A DNA stretch of 64,000 nucleotides from CAYOUV01 sp963790075 (GTDB lineage Bacteria; Chloroflexota; Anaerolineae; Anaerolineales; Villigracilaceae), in contig CAWBNG010000004.1 of NCBI GenBank assembly GCA_963790075.1, positions 744,001-808,000 on the forward strand, given 5' to 3'. The position numbers and the translations under genes are program-made. Each line of letters starts with the position of its first letter. The stretch's first letter is position 1. Shown in pieces: positions 29,548 to 39,537 of the stretch. The notes beneath the pieces are model-generated. The model was not told where the DNA came from and searched no databases. It was given only the letters and a program-made list of their open reading frames with translations.

Positions 29548-31950
29548 TCATTTTCCCAGCCAAACCGCTACCTGGTGTTCAACACCTGGTAGATCACTTG
29601 GGATGAGATTCCCTGTGATCTCATCCCCGTCAACGGTCATTTTGATGACGCCTTTGCAGACATGCTGTGGGTTGTGGACCACGATCCGCATCGTTTTCCC
29701 TCTGAACCTGCGCGTGGCCGAAAAACCACTCCACGCAGACGGAATACACGGGTCTATCCGTAGACCGTTGATTTCCGGGCGAATCCCAAGGATATATTGC
29801 GTTGCGCTGTAGTAACTCCACGCTGCTGCGCCTGTTAGCCACGAAGTGCGGCTGTTGCCTGGGCGTGGGGAGTAGGTGGAGTAAGTTGTCTGCGCTTGAA
29901 CATACGGCTCGCTCTGGCGAACCTCGGCGCGTGTATTGTAGGCAGCTGGCATGGACGCTCGGTAATACTGGTAAGCCTGATCGCCATGCCCGAGCAGGCA
30001 TTCCGCCATCACCCCCCAACCTTGGGTATGGTTGAAGATCCCTGCATTTTCCTTTACGCCCGGGTTGAAAACCACAGCACGCATGACATCGATCGGCGTT
30101 TCAACGAAAGGTGGGGCACACAACATCAGGCCGTAGGGTGTGGCTAATTGTTCCTGCACGGATTTCATACAGCGCTCAGCCTGTTCAGGCGTTGCCGCGC
30201 CACTGATGACCGACCATATCTGCGTGTTGAGATAAATTTGGCCTTCAGCATACCCCTGAGTGCCGTAGACCGTGCCGTCCTCGCCAATGGCCCAGATGAA
30301 CCAGTTTCCATCCCAGGTATGGGTTTGAATGGATATATCCAGTTCTTCGCGCTGAGTCAGCGCCCACTCGGCTTCGGCCGGTTTGCCAAGACGATCTGCA
30401 ACCTCTGCATAAACGCTTAATCCCAGCCGAACTTGAAAAGCGACGAAAAGACTCTCGCCGTAATAGCCAAGTCGCAAGCAGTCATTCCAGTCAGCAGACA
30501 AGCCGCAAGGCAGGCCGTGTTTACCTGTGCGCTCGAGGTTGAATTCTAGCGCTCGCCGCAGATGCTTGAGCACGCTTGCTTGGCCGTGATCGGCGTAGGG
30601 CAGGATTTTGTGGTAAAAATCGGAATCACCTGTCTCGCTCACATAGGTGGGCACGGCATTGAAGAACCACAAGCAATCATCTGAGCGATATTCCTCATCG
30701 GCGGGTGGGGTTTCGTGACCGGGGTGATGTTCGAACGGTTTGAGGATGGGCAGCGCGCCGCCGTTGGCGAGTTGGCCGGTCAGCATCAGTTCCAGACGTT
30801 GGCGGGCTTCCTCAGGGACAGCGGCTATCACGCCGAGGATATCCTGCACAGAGTCACGGAAGCCTAGCCCGTCGCGCTCGCCATTATAGACCAGGCTTGC
30901 GGCTCGTGACCAGGCAAAGGTAACCAGACAGTTGTACACCCCCCAAACATTGATAGTATGGTTGAATTCCTCATCGGGAGTTTCCACGCTGAGGCTGTCG
31001 AGTTTGGCATGCCATTTTTCCTTCAGTTTTTGCAGTTCGATCTCGGCGCGTTCGTATGATCCAAATTCCGCAAAGATTCTTTTCCCTACGGTGCGCGCAT
31101 CGCCGATGCCGAGTAGGATCAGTACCGCGCGGCTTTCATCAGGCTGGAGTGTAAGGTTGGTTTGCAAAGTGCCACAGGCATTGTCGCCGTAGACACAACT
31201 GTCCGTGCACCTACCCTGTTCTACGACCAGTGGGTTGTGATAGTCGCGATATGGCCCCAAGAAAGATTCCCGACAGCTGTCAAAACCATCCACGGTCGCA
31301 CCGGTCATGCCCATCCAGGTGTGCATGGCCAGGTCGGGTTTGTTACAAGTTTCCTTGTAGGGAGTCAGATTATCCTGGATGGCAATCCGCAGGAGTTGGT
31401 CGTTGGTTAATTCGCCGCGCACGATAAAGAGCGAGTATTGCAGGTTGACCGAATCCTGGTAGGTGTCCCACTGGTTGGTAAATTCGCAAAATGAGAAGAG
31501 CGATAGGTCCCGGGCAAGAGGACTTTTATTGGTGACTTTCAGTTGCCAGTATTCGAAGTTCTGGCCAAGCGGGACAAAATAAGTGGTCTCCGTGGCAATG
31601 CCCGAATAGCTCGATGCGATGATCGTGTAGGCTGCGCCGTGACGACAGGTGGATTGGTATTGATCGAGTGACTTCCCCACAGGTTGCCATGATGCCGACC
31701 AGTAGTCGTCATTGAGGTTATCCCGCAGGTAAAAATAGCGGCCTGGCTGATCGAGTGGAACGCTGTTGAAGCGTAAACGAAGGAAGCGTCCGCGAGCGCC
31801 CGATTGGTAAAAACTGTAACCGCCGGCGTTGTTATTGATGATTGCGCCGTATTCGGTTGAACCAAGGTAGTTGCTCCACGAACTTGGTGTGTCGGGGCGG
31901 GTAATTACGTATTCTTTCGCGTTATCGTCGAAATAACCGTATTGGGTCAC
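29548..31950 (-). CDS. GH94 glycoside phosphorylase, chitobiose-phosphorylase-like
   Basis: 800 residues, the usual GH94 length. The N-terminal beta-sandwich starts YGYFDDNAKEYVITRPDTP, and the (alpha/alpha)6 domain has GLGFRDSVQDILG and the ADWND motif (D487/D490) that carries the general acid. GH94 enzymes split a beta-glycosidic bond with phosphate to give an alpha-sugar-1-phosphate. Segments such as VEQGRCTDSC and LQPDE look closer to N,N'-diacetylchitobiose phosphorylase than to cellobiose phosphorylase, but specificity is not settled. Cellobionate or beta-1,2-glucan phosphorylases are alternatives. It starts with GTG overlapping the TGA of the upstream cellobiose phosphorylase (GTGA). 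Confidence 0.82.
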   Translation of the reverse strand: MTQYGYFDDNAKEYVITRPDTPSSWSNYLGSTEYGAIINNNAGGYSFYQSGARGRFLRLRFNSVPLDQPGRYFYLRDNLNDDYWSASWQPVGKSLDQYQSTCRHGAAYTIIASSYSGIATETTYFVPLGQNFEYWQLKVTNKSPLARDLSLFSFCEFTNQWDTYQDSVNLQYSLFIVRGELTNDQLLRIAIQDNLTPYKETCNKPDLAMHTWMGMTGATVDGFDSCRESFLGPYRDYHNPLVVEQGRCTDSCVYGDNACGTLQTNLTLQPDESRAVLILLGIGDARTVGKRIFAEFGSYERAEIELQKLKEKWHAKLDSLSVETPDEEFNHTINVWGVYNCLVTFAWSRAASLVYNGERDGLGFRDSVQDILGVIAAVPEEARQRLELMLTGQLANGGALPILKPFEHHPGHETPPADEEYRSDDCLWFFNAVPTYVSETGDSDFYHKILPYADHGQASVLKHLRRALEFNLERTGKHGLPCGLSADWNDCLRLGYYGESLFVAFQVRLGLSVYAEVADRLGKPAEAEWALTQREELDISIQTHTWDGNWFIWAIGEDGTVYGTQGYAEGQIYLNTQIWSVISGAATPEQAERCMKSVQEQLATPYGLMLCAPPFVETPIDVMRAVVFNPGVKENAGIFNHTQGWGVMAECLLGHGDQAYQYYRASMPAAYNTRAEVRQSEPYVQAQTTYSTYSPRPGNSRTSWLTGAAAWSYYSATQYILGIRPEINGLRIDPCIPSAWSGFSATRRFRGKTMRIVVHNPQHVCKGVIKMTVDGDEITGNLIPSDLPGVEHQVAVWLGK

Positions 31951-34406
31951 GCAAGCCTCACGTTAACACGTACTTCCTTTGTCCCCGCTGACGGGAGGGG
32001 GATGACGTTGCCGGTAACGGGTTTTCCATCAACCTTGAGCGAGACTGTCCTGCCATGGCCTTTCCGCTGCACCTGAATGATGTATCGAACTCCCCGGTAG
32101 TTGCGGATTGCATCGAAACCACTCCACGCCGACGGTATAACCGGTGCGACTTGCAGTCCGTCATAGGTTGGGCGGATGCCGAGGATCCACTGTGAGATGG
32201 CGACGTAGTTCCAGGCAGCGGTGCCCGTCAGCCAGGAGTTCTTGGCCTCGCCAAATCCGGCTGCATCTTTTCCCGCGATCATCTGGGCGTATACATATGG
32301 CTCGCAGCGATGCACCTCACTGATCTGTTCCCGTGCCGACGGATTGATGCGCAGGTAATAATCGTGAGCGCGGTCGCCGTGACCGATCATTGCTTCGGCG
32401 ATCATGATCCATGGGTTGGTATGGCAGAAAACTCCCGCATTTTCCTTGTATCCGGGTGGATAGGACGAGATTTCACCCAGGTGTATATAGTACTTTGTGA
32501 AGGCAGGCTGGTGCAGGACGATGCCATGCGGCGTGGCCAGATGCTTGGCTACCGAATCCAACGCTTTTCTGGCGCGGCCATCTTCAATCCCAAGTCCGGC
32601 CATAGCACAGATGCCCTGCGGTTCGATGAAGATGCGCCCTTCGACATTTTCCTGTGAGCCGAGCACGTGGCCGAAGGCATCGTAGGCACGACGGAACCAA
32701 TCACCATCCCAGCCTGCCCTCCAGATGGCCTGCTCCATTTCCTCAGCCGCAATCAACGCAGCCTCCACATCACCCTTTTTTCCCAGCTTGCCGGCTAATC
32801 CGGCCATCTCTTTTGCCGCCAGGACGAACAGTCCTGCAATGAAAACGCTCTCCGCAACCTTGCCTTCCTTATTGGTGGTAGTCTGGAAGGATTGACCGGG
32901 TGCCTCGGAGAAACAGTTTAAGTTAAGACAGTCGTTCCAGTCGGCGCGGCCGATCAGGGGCAAACCGTGCAGGCCAAGCCTCTCGGTCGTATAGCGGATG
33001 GATCGTTGCAGGTGCCGATAAAGCGGTTCTTCACTTCCGGGCTGGTTATCGTAAGGCACCGGCTCTTTGAGAATGCTCCAGTCGCCCGTTTCTTTCAAAT
33101 ATGCGGCCGCCGAAAGCACCAGCCAGAGCGGGTCGTCATTGAAGTCGCTACCCACATCGTTGTTGCCGCGCTTCGTCAGCGGCTGGTATTGGTGATAGGC
33201 ACCCCCCGTCGGTAGTTGTGTGGCGGCCAAGTCCAAAATCCGTTCTCTCGCGCGTTCCGGAAGCAAGTGCACGAAACCCAGCAGGTCCTGATTCGAATCA
33301 CGGAAGCCCATCCCGCGTCCCACGCCGCTCTCGAAGTAGGATGCCGAACGGCTCAGGTTGAAGGTGATCATCACCTGGTAGGCATTCCAGATATTGAGCA
33401 TGCGATCCGTGTGAATGTCCGGGGTGTGGACAGTGAACCTGTTCAAAAGGTGGTCCCAATATTTGCTTAGTTCGATAAACGCTTCTTCTACCTCGTCCGT
33501 GTTCAGGTAGCGGGCGATGACCGGCTTTACAGTGTTTTTATTGATGGTCTGTGAACCGGGCGGATCGAATTTGGCGTCCTTGGGGTTTTCATGATAACCA
33601 AGCAGGAAAATGATCTTTTTTTGTTCGCCCGCCTTCAAACGAACTTTGAGGTGCTGTGCCCCAATTGGCTGCCAGCCGTGCGCGATCGAACCGGACAACC
33701 GGCCGGCTTCCACAGCCTGGGGCGAGTCCCAGCCCCGGTATGGACCGAGAAAGGCTTCGCGGTCGGTGTCATACCCAGCCAGTTTTTCTGAGCAAGCAAA
33801 GTAGGCAAAGTGGTCGCGGCGCTCGCGGTATTCGCTTTTGTGATAAATGACGTTATCTTTGATCTCAACTTCGCCAATCGAGTAATTGCGCTGGAAGTTG
33901 TTGGCATCGTCAAGTGCATCCCACAGGCAGAATTCGATAGCGGAGAAAACAGACAGGTTGGCGCTCTGATCGCGGCGGTTGGTGAGGGTTATCTCCCATA
34001 TTTCGAGGTTCTCACCCAGCGGGATAAAATAGCGGGTCTGGGATTCGATTCCCGCGAGTTTGGACTTGATGACGGTATAGCCCATCCCGTGGCGGCATTT
34101 GTAGGAGTCCAATGGGTGGCGGACTGGCATCCAAGACGGCGACCAGAATAAGGGGCTGTCTGAATCCGTCCTATCATCATCCCGTAGGTAGAGGTAACGT
34201 CCTCCCATATCCAGCGGGGCGTTATTATAGCGGTAACGCGTCAGGCGGCGTAAGCGGGCGTCCTTGTAAAATGTATATCCACCAGCGGTATTGGAAATAA
34301 GACCAAAATAGTCTTCGCTGCCCAGGTAGTTGATCCAGGGTAAAGGGGTATCTGGCTGCGTAATTACATACTCGCGATGTTCATCATCGAAATAACCGTA
34401 GCGCAT
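31947..34406 (-). CDS. Cellobiose phosphorylase (GH94)
   Basis: 819 residues, matching clostridial and Cellulomonas-type cellobiose phosphorylases end to end. Recognisable stretches include PLPWINYLGSEDYF, YFESGVGRGMGFRDSNQDLL, AATQLPTGGAYHQYQPL and GRADWNDCLNLNCF with the catalytic ADWND (D489/D492), then SYPPGYKENAGVFCH. The reaction is cellobiose plus phosphate to alpha-glucose-1-phosphate plus glucose, in the cytoplasm, which saves one ATP compared with hydrolysis. No signal peptide is present. Start ATG has GGAGC six bases upstream, and its stop overlaps the next GH94 gene. It pairs naturally with the beta-oligosaccharide importer at 43.4-49.5 kb. Confidence 0.93.
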   Translation of the reverse strand: MRYGYFDDEHREYVITQPDTPLPWINYLGSEDYFGLISNTAGGYTFYKDARLRRLTRYRYNNAPLDMGGRYLYLRDDDRTDSDSPLFWSPSWMPVRHPLDSYKCRHGMGYTVIKSKLAGIESQTRYFIPLGENLEIWEITLTNRRDQSANLSVFSAIEFCLWDALDDANNFQRNYSIGEVEIKDNVIYHKSEYRERRDHFAYFACSEKLAGYDTDREAFLGPYRGWDSPQAVEAGRLSGSIAHGWQPIGAQHLKVRLKAGEQKKIIFLLGYHENPKDAKFDPPGSQTINKNTVKPVIARYLNTDEVEEAFIELSKYWDHLLNRFTVHTPDIHTDRMLNIWNAYQVMITFNLSRSASYFESGVGRGMGFRDSNQDLLGFVHLLPERARERILDLAATQLPTGGAYHQYQPLTKRGNNDVGSDFNDDPLWLVLSAAAYLKETGDWSILKEPVPYDNQPGSEEPLYRHLQRSIRYTTERLGLHGLPLIGRADWNDCLNLNCFSEAPGQSFQTTTNKEGKVAESVFIAGLFVLAAKEMAGLAGKLGKKGDVEAALIAAEEMEQAIWRAGWDGDWFRRAYDAFGHVLGSQENVEGRIFIEPQGICAMAGLGIEDGRARKALDSVAKHLATPHGIVLHQPAFTKYYIHLGEISSYPPGYKENAGVFCHTNPWIMIAEAMIGHGDRAHDYYLRINPSAREQISEVHRCEPYVYAQMIAGKDAAGFGEAKNSWLTGTAAWNYVAISQWILGIRPTYDGLQVAPVIPSAWSGFDAIRNYRGVRYIIQVQRKGHGRTVSLKVDGKPVTGNVIPLPSAGTKEVRVNVRLA

Positions 34407-34444
34407 AAGTGCTCCTATGGAATAGGCAATTGTCAGGCAAGCAG

Positions 34445-35425
34445 CTATGCCCTTTTCAAGATCACGTTAATTTGGCTCACCTGTTCTGGCGTCAGCGCGC
34501 CGAACTCCATCGCCCCGGCATTCTCCTCAACTTGTGTTACGGTGCGAAAGCCGGGGATGGGAATAGTCTGCGAGGAACGAGCCCAATTCCAGGCGAGAGC
34601 ACCTTGGGCCACCGTTCGACCCTCGCTGGTGAGGATTTCAAGGATAGCCTCACGCATGGACATCCATTCGGGATTGGGTTTGCCATCTTTAAAGTATTTC
34701 ATCCACTCTGGGCTTTTTTGACCGCGCACATCATCGCCCGAGATTTTGGTTAAAGATGTATATTTTCCAGTTAGGAGCCCCATTGCCAGCGGACCACGGT
34801 TGATGGCAGCCAGGTTGTGCTTCTCGCAGAAGGCAATCATCGCCGGGTTGTCATCCAGTACATTAAGCTGTAATTGGATGGATGTGCATTTCGGTCCCTG
34901 GGCAAATACCTCCGCCCTATCGACGAAATCAGTGCTCCAGCCATAGGCGCGGATCTTACCCGCCTGCACCAGTGTTTCAAGCGTATCCCGGATCGGGGCG
35001 GCTTTTTCTGCAGGGTAACCATTGTCATGGAATTGATACAGGTCAATGTAGTTGGTATTCAAGCGGCGCAGGGATTCTTCACAGGCCTTGCGGATTCCTT
35101 CCGGCGATGCGTCTGCTCCTGCCACCTGACGCGTGGTTTCGTCAAATACAGCGTTGAATTTCGTGGCGATGACAACCTGCGACCTGCGGCCGGCGAGCGC
35201 ACGGCCGAGCACCCGTTCGCTGTGACCTGCGCCATAAACATTGGCCGTATCGAAGAAATCAACGCCTCGATCCAGGGCGATGTGAATGGCTCGGATCGAC
35301 TCCTCGTCATCTACCTCCCCCCATCCGAGGGGCGTCTCCCCGGCCCAGAATGGACCGCCAATTGCCCAACATCCCATACCCAATGCACTTACTTCGATTC
35401 CGGAACGACCTAAAGAGCGTCTCAT
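34445..35425 (-). CDS. Aldo/keto reductase
   Basis: 326 residues, TIM-barrel aldo/keto reductase. The catalytic tetrad is visible as D59 (FFDTANVYG), Y64, K89 (IATKF) and H133 (YQFHDNG). The C-terminal NADP-binding region shows the typical IPIPGFRTVTQVEENAGA. AAGGAG precedes the ATG. It lies 38 bases upstream of the cellobiose phosphorylase gene in the same direction and probably leads that operon. Substrate is unknown; reduction of a sugar or sugar-derived aldehyde fits the neighbours. Confidence 0.9.
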   Translation of the reverse strand: MRRSLGRSGIEVSALGMGCWAIGGPFWAGETPLGWGEVDDEESIRAIHIALDRGVDFFDTANVYGAGHSERVLGRALAGRRSQVVIATKFNAVFDETTRQVAGADASPEGIRKACEESLRRLNTNYIDLYQFHDNGYPAEKAAPIRDTLETLVQAGKIRAYGWSTDFVDRAEVFAQGPKCTSIQLQLNVLDDNPAMIAFCEKHNLAAINRGPLAMGLLTGKYTSLTKISGDDVRGQKSPEWMKYFKDGKPNPEWMSMREAILEILTSEGRTVAQGALAWNWARSSQTIPIPGFRTVTQVEENAGAMEFGALTPEQVSQINVILKRA

Positions 35426-35549
35426 GATTAATCTCCTTCGTGTGAAAGAAAAATAATAGCTACCCCGTTTGACGCGCTCCGGCGCGTATACTCCCTTCTG
35501 CTACCGGTCACTTCAATTCCTTTTCATAGGTATTCGCAGCCATTCCCAC

Positions 35550-36035
35550 TCAATACTTCTCCCAATGGAGTACCTGCTCCAAGGGTTTCTTTTCCGGTGT
35601 CGGAGTTTCCGCCGCTACGCCAATTGGAATCAAGGCCATCACTCGCTTATCGGCCGGAACCTCCAAGAGCGTTTTGAATTGCTCTTCGTGTGACAAGGCA
35701 TCCCCCTCCACCCAACAAGCCCCATACCCCAGAGCCGTACACGCCAGAAGCATATTCTCGATAGCGGCTGCGCCGTCTTCTACCCACCAGCGAGATTGGG
35801 GATCCATAACCACAACGATCACCGCACCCGCACTCGTAATCCAGGTGCCCGATACTTTGAATTGTGTGATCATGTCCCGATTCGTTACAATCACAAAGTC
35901 CCATGGTTGCCGATTACTTCCTGTTGGCGCCAATCGCCCGGCATCGACGATGGTCTCCAAATCCGCTTTGGGAATCGAATCTTCCGTGTATCGGCGGACA
36001 CTTCTTCGCTTGCGAATTGCTTCTAAAACATCCAT
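35550..36035 (-). CDS. Nitroreductase-family flavoprotein
   Basis: 161 residues. The FMN-binding start RKRRSVRRYTEDSIP, then RLAPTGSNRQPWDFVIV and IENMLLACTALGYGACWVEG, are standard nitroreductase motifs. Family members use NAD(P)H to reduce nitro compounds, quinones or flavins. It is a compact member without a C-terminal ferredoxin-like part. It stands 124 bases upstream of the aldo/keto reductase; the gap has a 6-base hairpin (acgcgc/gcgcgt at 35472-35487). Operon membership is uncertain. Confidence 0.88.
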   Translation of the reverse strand: MDVLEAIRKRRSVRRYTEDSIPKADLETIVDAGRLAPTGSNRQPWDFVIVTNRDMITQFKVSGTWITSAGAVIVVVMDPQSRWWVEDGAAAIENMLLACTALGYGACWVEGDALSHEEQFKTLLEVPADKRVMALIPIGVAAETPTPEKKPLEQVLHWEKY

Positions 36036-36136
36036 TTTGTCTCTCCAAATATCAAACTTACTTCATCAGTCGCGAAGACACAATCATTGAAAATCGCGCC
36101 ATTAGGCGACGCTAATATGCAATCCTGGGTTTTGCA

Positions 36137-36980
36137 TCACAACAGCTCGATGTGGGGCTCGATGATCATAGCGACATCGAGCGACCACTGCACAGCATCT
36201 TCCGCGCCGGTGCCCCGTGACCACCAACTCGCGTTTAGGCAGGCGTAAGCATAGGTGAACGCCAGCACGCGCGACAGGTCGATTTCGAGCGCATCCGCAA
36301 GGATCGCGGCGTTGGTCAGCAGGCGGGCTTCGTTATGAACGATCTCGGGCATAGCCGGGTTGCAGAGTGCGTTGGCGCAGTCGTAAGCGCGCTCGCCAAC
36401 CAGGCCTTTGGGGTCGAAGCTGAGCCAACCGCGCGAGGACTGCCGGATATTGCGATGATGGATGTCTCCGTGCAAAACCCGCACATCGCACTGGTCAGCG
36501 AGCAACTGCTCGGCGAGGGAGGCACCCCGTACATAGATAGAACTCGATGCCCGCTTGCCGATCCGCCGCAGCTTTGTTGAACAACGCCTCAAACCAGCGC
36601 TCAAGCAGGAACAAGCCATTGGCTGGAATATCCTGATGAACACCGTGAAGTTGCTTGATCACCTGCGCGATGATTTGCGTGGCGTTTTCATCCTCACCGC
36701 GCTCGACCAGCCTTACGAGTTCATCGCCAGCGGCGTATTCTATCAGGTGTGCACCTTCGTCGAAACGCAGTAGACGCACCGCTCCACAACCATCAAAATA
36801 GCGCAGCGCCACCGCGCCACTCTGCTCTTCCGTCTCTGATGGAGACAGCAGTTTGAGGACAACTGTTTCGGTATTGTGCGTGACGGTGTAGATGTGACTG
36901 GTCTCCGTCTGTGTGAGCAGCTGCGGGTTCGAAAGATTCCACGCGGCCAGGTAGTAGTTCAGTTTTTTGTTGTCGATCAT
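36137..36980 (-). pseudogene. Aminoglycoside/hydroxyurea phosphotransferase-like gene, frameshifted
   Basis: Two overlapping frames together give one APH(6)-type kinase. The first (from ATG at 36980) begins MIDNKKLNYYLAAWNLSNP and holds the N-lobe up to EALFNKAAADRQAGIEFY. The second continues with RGASLAEQLLADQ, the catalytic loop VLHGDIHHRNI and the metal-binding FDPKG, ending at 36137. The break lies at 36533-36540, where CTAT is present twice in tandem on the coding strand. Removing one 4-base copy restores a continuous EFYVRGASL reading frame. Functional kinases of this family phosphorylate streptomycin or related substrates. The gene may be a recent pseudogene or a sequence error. Confidence 0.8.
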
Positions 36981-37165
36981 GCTTGCCCTGATAACATTGG
37001 AGCGAAAAAACGACGCTTTGAGGTGTAAGTAACACTTATTAAGGAATATACCCCTATCAACGGATCGTGAGCGCTATCCATCCCGCTAGAATTCATTGAC
37101 TGGAGAAAGAACCTCCTCCGGCAATATATCCCAGCTACCTCCCACAGGATACGAAAGCAGGCTCG

Positions 37166-39442
37166 CTATCGGTCTGCTCCGTAAACCTGGGAGAGTAATC
37201 CATCCACCATTTCTTCGGGCGATTTTGTCTGGGGACTTCCCTGGAAGTAGAGTAATTCCGTCAAAGGCATATCCATCAAAAAGCCCATGGGATCCATTCC
37301 GGTAGCATCGCCTTCACCCCCACCAAACCTGGCCTGCATCTGGGCTGTTATTTGCTGAAAAAGCGGAGCAAAGATTTGTCTGCCTCGCGGATCATCCATC
37401 CAATCGTACACAGTCGATTCCCGGCTCAGGATGGAGGGCAGCTCCAGGGTAGATTGCAGGGTAACGGTCTGGGTGCAGCGAATATCAGCTGAGGATGCCC
37501 CGATCAGGATGTCGAACTCCCCATCCTCGGTGATCCACTGCTTGTAAGCCGGGTGGAAATAGGCAAAGGCGCGAAAATCGAGTTCCAGGGTTACTGTCTT
37601 GGTTTCGCCAGGTTGGAGCTCAACTTTTGCGAAGCCCTTAAGCTCTTTGGATGGGCGGACCAATCTGGATTTGTGATCGTGCACGTAGACTTGGACCACT
37701 TCCTTGCCGGCCACCTCACCGCTGTTCGTCACATCCACAGAAATAGTCAAGCCATCCACATCCCTGAAGGTAGCCGCTGAAACTTTGGGGTTCTTGAAAA
37801 CGAAAGTGGTGTAACTCAGACCGTAACCAAAGGGGAATTGCACGGGGACTTCTTTGGCGTCATAATAACGATAACCAATGAAGATGCCCTCGCCGTAGCG
37901 CACCTCGCCATTTCCTCCAGGAAAGTTGATGTGGGCAGGTGTATCTGCCAGTTTTAGCGGGTAAGTCTCCGCCAACCTGCCCGAGGGGTTAACCTTTCCG
38001 TAGAGGATGTCGGCAATTGCCCCTCCACCAGCCTGCCCCATCATCCAGGCCTCGAGGACGGCTGCCGTGCCGTCTATCCATTCGCTCATGACCACCGGGG
38101 CACCATTATTAAGGATGACGATGGTCTTGGGCTGGACTGCGGTAACGGCTTTTATCAAGGCAACCTGTTGCGGGGTCAGGTCGAGGTCGGGCCGGTCGTA
38201 ACCTTCCGACTCTTTAGATTCCGGCAGGGCAAGATAAAGCAGGGCCACTTTGGCGGTGCGGACGTTTTTAACGGCCTCGTCAATCAGTGCCTGGTCGAAA
38301 CTGTCATCCATTGGATAGCCCTCGGCATAGCTCAGCTCGACATCCCCGGCTAATTTTTGCAGCTCTTCGAACGGATTATCCACCCGGGTTGGGTTGATAT
38401 GCGAGCTGCCTCCGCCCTGGAAGTGCGCCTCTTTGGCAGTGCGACCAATGACGGCAATGTGCTTCTCGTCACCCAAAGGGAGAATACCGTTGTTTTTTAG
38501 CAAAACCATGCCTTCCGCAGCAATCCGGCGTGCAAGAGCATGGTGTCTAGCGGTGTCAAACGAACCACCTTTGGACGTCTCGGCAGCTTTGAAGACGATG
38601 TCCAGAATTCGGTGCACTGACTCGTCCAGCACGGATTCGCTCAATGCGCCAGAGTGGACGGCTTCAATGACTGCTTTGACTCGCCGTTCTCTCGGGCCTG
38701 GCATCTCCAGATCCAGGCCGCCTTTCAAGGAGGCCACCCGGTCGTGTACGGCGCCCCAGTCAGAAACGACAAAGCCTTCAAAACCCCACTCGTCCTTGAG
38801 GATGTCCACAAGCAGCCTGTGATTCTCGGAGCAGTAGGTGCCGTTGAGCTTGTTGTAGGCGCACATCACCGTCCAAGGTTTGGCTTTTTTAACGGCAGTC
38901 TCAAAGGCGGGCAGGTAAATCTCTCGCAGGGTGCGTTCATCCACTTCGGAGCTGATGCTGAGACGTCGGGTCTCCTGGTTATTAACAGCGAAATGCTTGA
39001 GAGAAGTGCCCACCCCCTTGCTTTGCACGCCGGTGATAAAGCTGGTGGCCATTTGTCCGGCGAGGTAGGGATCTTCGGAGTAATATTCGAAATTGCGCCC
39101 TCCTAGTGGGGTGCGCTTCATGTTCGCACCGGGACCGAGGACTACGTCAACCTTCAAGGCGATGCACTCTTCAGCCAATGCCTGCCCCATAGCATGGATC
39201 AAATCCACATTCCAGGTGGAGGCCATGCAGGAGGCAGTCGGGAAGCAGGTGGCGGGTAGGCTCGCTGCAATCAAGTTATTGACGTCCGCCACCCGCCGCA
39301 CGCCGTGCGGTCCATCCGAAACGGTCAATTCCGGCAGGCCCAGACTTTCGATTGGAGTTGTCGACCATGGACTGGCTCCAGTACAAAGGGCGGCTTTTTC
39401 TTCCAGCGACATTTTTTTAACCAAGTCGTTAATTTTATTCAT
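37166..39442 (-). CDS. GH3 beta-glucosidase
   Basis: 758 residues without a signal peptide, so intracellular. The N-terminal barrel has LTVSDGPHGVR and the nucleophile D228 in FVVSDWGAVHD. The second alpha/beta domain follows (GMVLLKNNGILPL, GGGSSHINPTRVDNPF), then a fibronectin-III-like domain (about 555-655: GKEVVQVYVHDHKSRLVRP). A further ~95-residue tail ends with MPLTELLYFQG and SPEEMVDGLL, seen in some GH3 enzymes. It would hydrolyse beta-glucosides or cello-oligosaccharides brought in by the neighbouring importer. Beta-xylosidase activity is possible in this family. Confidence 0.9.
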   Translation of the reverse strand: MNKINDLVKKMSLEEKAALCTGASPWSTTPIESLGLPELTVSDGPHGVRRVADVNNLIAASLPATCFPTASCMASTWNVDLIHAMGQALAEECIALKVDVVLGPGANMKRTPLGGRNFEYYSEDPYLAGQMATSFITGVQSKGVGTSLKHFAVNNQETRRLSISSEVDERTLREIYLPAFETAVKKAKPWTVMCAYNKLNGTYCSENHRLLVDILKDEWGFEGFVVSDWGAVHDRVASLKGGLDLEMPGPRERRVKAVIEAVHSGALSESVLDESVHRILDIVFKAAETSKGGSFDTARHHALARRIAAEGMVLLKNNGILPLGDEKHIAVIGRTAKEAHFQGGGSSHINPTRVDNPFEELQKLAGDVELSYAEGYPMDDSFDQALIDEAVKNVRTAKVALLYLALPESKESEGYDRPDLDLTPQQVALIKAVTAVQPKTIVILNNGAPVVMSEWIDGTAAVLEAWMMGQAGGGAIADILYGKVNPSGRLAETYPLKLADTPAHINFPGGNGEVRYGEGIFIGYRYYDAKEVPVQFPFGYGLSYTTFVFKNPKVSAATFRDVDGLTISVDVTNSGEVAGKEVVQVYVHDHKSRLVRPSKELKGFAKVELQPGETKTVTLELDFRAFAYFHPAYKQWITEDGEFDILIGASSADIRCTQTVTLQSTLELPSILSRESTVYDWMDDPRGRQIFAPLFQQITAQMQARFGGGEGDATGMDPMGFLMDMPLTELLYFQGSPQTKSPEEMVDGLLSQVYGADR

Positions 39443-39537
39443 GGCTCAAACCTTTCTGGATGCCCATCTTTCGTGGAGAGGCGGGTGCTGAAATCGGATA
39501 TGGAGGTATCAAATGATGATTTGGTATTTCAAGGAGC

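Noticed and set aside
35472..35487. Terminator between aldo/keto reductase and nitroreductase genes
   Set aside because: Six-base GC stem without a T-run; too weak to call.
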